A stretch of 64,000 nucleotides of DNA, taken from positions 806,001 through 870,000 of the forward strand of contig BAAHQB010000057.1 of assembly GCA_054601695.1 (NCBI GenBank), given 5' to 3'. Positions 48,346-64,000 of the stretch are shown in pieces (the stretch's first letter is position 1; each line of letters opens with the position of its first letter). Made by a program: the position numbers and the translations under genes. The notes beneath the pieces were generated by a model, which saw only the letters and a program-made list of their open reading frames with translations, had not been told where the DNA came from and searched no databases. The stretch comes from Amorphochlora amoebiformis. Taxonomy: Eukaryota > Cercozoa > Chlorarachniophyceae.

Positions 48346-48617
48346 CGCCTGTGCTGGACTCGAGAGTCCTTCTAAGCCTCGTCTTCTTAACCTCTGACCC
48401 TCTCAGCCTCTTTTCGTCTCACAGAACTCCCCTGAAACAGTGGTTCACCCAAAGCACTTGTCCAACCACAATCAAATTCCTGTACAATCCCCCGTGTAGA
48501 CACGGATCTGAGAACGCCGAGGCCAATCGTGAGTCAGCCACTCCCGATTAATAATAACAATATTAATTCGGATCGATCCTCCAACTAAGGCTCCAAGCAA
48601 GTCTCCCTTCAAACCAT
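48346..48617. promoter_or_regulatory. Short gap between divergent genes (inferred promoter)
   Basis: About 270 bp without TA tracts between the OEP61-like start (-) and the next plus-strand gene. The promoter role is inferred from position; no element was identified. Confidence 0.35.
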
Positions 48618-48984
48618 GATGGTCGATGGAAAAAGAGACGTGGCGAAGCGCAAGTGCAATCGTTGCTAAAGGTGGGCGAAAAAGCCGAGCCTCCAAACCC
48701 CCCCGGATCGAAGCCTATTTCCACCTGCAAGATTTGCAACAATCAGCGACACGGTGTGCAGGCAACTCGCTTCAACACGCTCCTGGTCAAGTGTCCTTCA
48801 ATCACTCAGGATGTGCTGGTGGTCAAGTGTCCTTCAATCACTCAGGATGTGCTGGTGAACCTCATCAACTCTGCCATCAGCAGCGACACCAAATGGCCCC
48901 CGATGAACGTGCGCTGAATGCGTGGGAGCGGGTTGCATATGATACATTTATATACATATATATTTACATATATATATATATGTA

Positions 48985-49026
<42 letters not shown>

Positions 49027-49027
49027 A

Positions 49028-49070
<43 letters not shown>

Positions 49071-49681
49071 CTGGGGATGACATAAGCTTCACCAGCCTCT
49101 GGACGACTGATCTAACCTTTTGCTGCCAGTAGTGGTCGAGTAGGACTCCACTGCTCATGCCCTTGTCACAGACCAAGATATTCACCAAGCGGCCAAAAAA
49201 GATGTACTGGGCAATACAGTCCAACCTTTTGCCCACATATCCCCTACAACGCCCCGGTAGGAAGGTCTCTGGATGATCAGGTTGGCACATGTGCGTGTGG
49301 AGTGGATAGAGTCCCCCAGAGATCTCCAGACCCTCTCAAACTCTTCCGACGAGTGTCCAGGGACCTTGAAGCCGTCTCCTAGGATCGGCTGGAGCGGGTG
49401 TTCGACATCAAGGTACATACTTTATTTTCTACTTTTTTGTTTATGTACACTCATAGCATTACGTACATAAACAGTCTTTGATAGTTGTAATTATGTTTGT
49501 TATTGCAGCTGTCCTCTAGCGTCGAGCGGAGGAACAAACACTTGAAGGTGAACATACCATCAAACTGCGCATCGCAGACCCACACCAAATTCCACAACTG
49601 GTTCTACAGCTCTACCAAGCTTCATCTGTTGAATCCAGAAGGCGGCCATTTAAGCGCAAGCTCCTCTATTTTCTGAGATAG
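48618..49681 (+). CDS. Unresolved multi-exon gene, unknown function
   Basis: Coding-like unique DNA, probably plus strand, with exons I cannot fix. A first block (about 48626-48915) includes STCKICNNQRHGVQATRFN (a Cys pair like half a zinc site) and a 36-bp in-frame tandem repeat. A later block after gatcag (about 49281) reads VDRVPQRSPDPLKLFRR, then DRLERVFDIK to a gtacat donor at 49411. The last exon after tcctctag reads RRAEEQTLEGEHTIKLRIAD and ends KRKLLYFLR with TAG at 49679-49681. An in-frame TAG splits the middle block unless a 35-nt intron is removed. The opposite strand is also open (e.g. RLVNILVCDKGMSSGVLLDH at about 49080-49290), so strand is not certain for that part. No family recognised; it could be a decaying gene. 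Confidence 0.35.
48785..48856. repeat. 36-bp perfect tandem duplication
   Basis: Two identical copies of ggtcaagtgtccttcaatca...ggatgtgctggt. Length is a multiple of three, so the reading frame is kept and 12 residues are duplicated. Confidence 0.95.
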
Positions 49682-49799
49682 ACCACATCCCAGATCCCGT
49701 GGCTCTGAATCTTCTCCCTACCGAGCTCGACGCGCCTGAGCTGTTACCTTGAACCGAATATTCATGCTGGTATACACAAATATATAGCACTTACTACTA

Positions 49800-50255
<456 letters not shown>

Positions 50256-50730
50256 CTAGTGTATACTGCGGCCTAGCATCATAGTAATTTAATCATTGGT
50301 CAATGATTGATGTTTCATCATTCATACGTGGACGTACTATAGATGATTCTTTTTAATGTGTCTTACGTTTGAATTATATTATATATATATATATAATGAC
50401 TTTATATACGTTTATAATATTTAACATTTAGTAATTATATTTGTCTAGTTTATAGATCTAGGGTGCTACTAGTTATTTTCTAGATTTTATCGCTTGCGAA
50501 CTCATTTAATTTTTTTTTCAATTGTTTTTAATAGCTGCAAATCTGCATATATGACGCTCGTACCTCTGGTACCTACTATAAAAAGCGCGACTTGTGAGCT
50601 TCTGGGCATTCCACTGTTGCGTGAATAGTACTGAATACTGGGCGGATGGTAGGTCTAGTAAGTAGAGTAAGTTAGACTCTGTGCATTCATCTGATGAGTA
50701 ATCACCTATAGCTAGTATATCTACTAGAAT
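50256..50730. other. Convergent intergenic region
   Basis: AT-rich unique DNA after the plus-strand gene and before the stop of the CCCH-RING gene. Nothing recognised. Confidence 0.5.
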
Positions 50731-60102
<9,372 letters not shown>

Positions 60103-61130
60103 GGTGTCTCCGGAAGAATCAGATAAGGGAAGAATCTTCGGGGTACAACCTTACAATGTTATCGTAAGAATGGGAGCGGAAGAATTGAAAAGGTGAGTCG
60201 AAGCGGGGAGACGAAAAGGGGAGGGAGGCAAAAAGGAGCAGCAAAGAGGGGAAGGAAGGCAGGTTCGACAGCGTCACCGTCGGCGTGGAATTTGAGAAGC
60301 ATGGACGGATGATGAGGCATTAATAGTGGTGATATTTAATTTATTTAAAAGTTCGGATAGCAGTTATTACCGGGTATTGTCTGGCAGTATCCGTGATTCT
60401 ATTGTTAAATATAACAGGGTCTAAGACTATTAAGTCAAAACTATTAGAGGTTCAATTAGTAAAGTATTAGAGGTTAAATTAACGCTATCACATTAACAAT
60501 TTTTTACGTATTTTAGATTCCGTGGATCCCGAAGAACGGGGGGGGTTCCTGGGACACTTGAAATAATAATAATAAAAAAAAAGTATCGCAGAGGAGATCC
60601 GTCCGGGGATGTCGAGGGACTTTGGCGGGAGGTTTCCTTTGAGGCCGAATTCGCTGCTGAAGGTGCATGAGGGCAGAGAGCGGTCCCATAGTAACACGGG
60701 ACTGCTCTCGGTTCTCTCGAACGACACGCACGGAAATGAGGTGGCGGGGTAAAACACACCAACACCACACCACATTATCCGAAACCGGAACCCTCGCAAA
60801 ATTTCTCTCGCTTCTCTTCGCTTCTTCTCACCTCTTCTCGCCCCTTTTCGCCTCTTTTTCGCCTCCTTTCGCCTCTTTCCAGCCTCTTCCCGTCTTACTT
60901 GGCAGGGGGGGTACACTCCGAGTCTCCGACTGCGATGGGCAGAACGCATTCACACTGTGTTGACAGCATGTGAAGACTTCGCAAAATGAGTTATTGAGTT
61001 TTACAATTGCCCAGGGTGTTCAGCGATGCCTTCCGGGCTACCAACAACGACGAAAAATGCGAGCCACTACAACCCACGTAGAAGCATAACACCACACGCA
61101 CGTTAATAGCATCCACATCAAATCACATAG
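60103..61130. other. Upstream region of the CCCH-RING gene
   Basis: Unique DNA between two RING genes on opposite strands. It contains ctcttcgcttcttc...tcgcccctttt pyrimidine repeats at about 60800-60890. No gene is assigned; an ATG at 61026 opens a short frame (MPSGLPTTTKNASHY) that might be a first exon of the plus-strand RING gene, unproven. Confidence 0.4.
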
Positions 61131-61590
61131 ATGCTCAAATGTCGACAAACACCACGTCACTGCCACATCAAATAGCGCCACATCAAATAGCGCCACATCG
61201 AATCACACCGACACCAAATCACCCACACACAAAATCACATATCAAATAACATCCATATCAAATCACACCGAGACTCAAATCTCGAATGAAATGAAATCAC
61301 ATTAAATCAAATCTCATCTCATCGAATCAAATCACATCGAACAAATCACACTGTGTCAAAAAAATCGATTCAAATCGCATCGAATCACTCACATCGAATC
61401 AAGTCACAAATCACATCGAGTTACTTACATCGAATTACTCACATCGAATCAAATCACAAATCACATCGAATCACAAATCACATCGAATCACAAATCACAT
61501 CGAATCAAATCACCAATCACATCGAATCAAATCACAAATCACATCGAATCACAAATCACATCGAATCAAATCACATCGAAGTATACAATT
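61130..61590. repeat. Degenerate minisatellite (aatcacatcgaatcaa)
   Basis: Many variants of caaatcacatcgaatc, 13-20 bp units. Confidence 0.9.
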
Positions 61591-61735
61591 CGATGGATTG
61601 TATCATTGACATACACAATTCGATGGATTGTATCATTGACATATACAATTCGATGGATTGTATCACTGGCATATACACTTCGATGAATTGTATCATTGAC
61701 ATATACCCTTCGATGAATTGTATGATTGTCATAAA
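61577..61735. repeat. 31-bp tandem repeat, five copies
   Basis: Unit acaattcgatggattgtatc + attgacatat, with one or two changes per copy. Confidence 0.92.
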
Positions 61736-61808
61736 ATTGAACGATCTCTCTTGTTCCGGCCTGAATGTGTCGGTTTTTTTGTTTGTTTGTTTGTTTGTTT
61801 GTTATTAG

Positions 61809-63978
<2,170 letters not shown>

Positions 63979-64000
63979 GTGAGCCAAAGTTGCTGTGTGG

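Noticed and set aside
48988-49418. Minus-strand gene with RLVNILVCDKGMSSGVLLDH
   Set aside because: It reads well, but two frames would have to be joined with no intron between them, and the plus strand offers a better splice chain. Left unresolved and not listed as a separate gene.

Overview
The window is nuclear DNA of a unicellular eukaryote (a protist or alga). Genes are split into many short exons by GT-AG introns, read with the standard code, and use eukaryote-only families: RhoGAP, kinesin-14, PB1/UBA autophagy adaptor, ELO elongase, tail-anchored TPR protein, CCCH and RING/IBR proteins. The most striking property is the mass of (TA)n microsatellites, with (CA)n, (GT)n and minisatellites, filling almost every intron and intergenic gap. 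I cannot fix the lineage from sequence alone; a Rhizarian or another SAR/haptophyte-type protist is a guess.

Layout. 1-5.4 kb: tandem repeats with no gene I can defend. 5.4-22.4 kb (+): a RhoGAP gene; 18 phase-consistent exons from 12.86 kb onward carry the whole GAP domain, and weaker candidate 5' exons lie upstream. 23.9-26.7 kb (-): a PB1...UBA protein resembling NBR1/p62 autophagy receptors. 27.0-28.0 kb (+): a fatty-acid elongase, head-to-head with the PB1/UBA gene. 28.9-33.6 kb (-): an intact Ty1/copia retrotransposon with two identical 238-bp LTRs. 33.6-36.9 kb: TA and GT repeats with a few unidentified exon-like pieces. 36.95-43.84 kb (+): a 10-exon C-terminal-motor kinesin (1504 aa as reconstructed). 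45.3-48.3 kb (-): a 3-exon OEP61-like TPR protein with a C-terminal membrane anchor. 48.6-49.7 kb (+): an unresolved gene. 50.7-60.1 kb (-): a 9-exon gene (631 aa) joining plant-type CCCH zinc fingers to a RING and an IBR-like zinc module. 61.8-64 kb (+): a second RING gene that runs off the window.

Host genes alternate strand along the window, giving divergent and convergent pairs; the divergent pairs share short gaps (about 270-285 bp for two of them). Several exons or exon ends have been copied in tandem together with flanking TA tracts, including an essentially identical duplication of a RING exon. Exon structures were worked out by hand from splice sites, reading phase and family motifs; phases agree across every join listed, but no transcript evidence was available. 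Many long open frames in the window are only translated microsatellites (Tyr-Ile, Cys-Val, His-Thr-Ser) and are not listed as genes.
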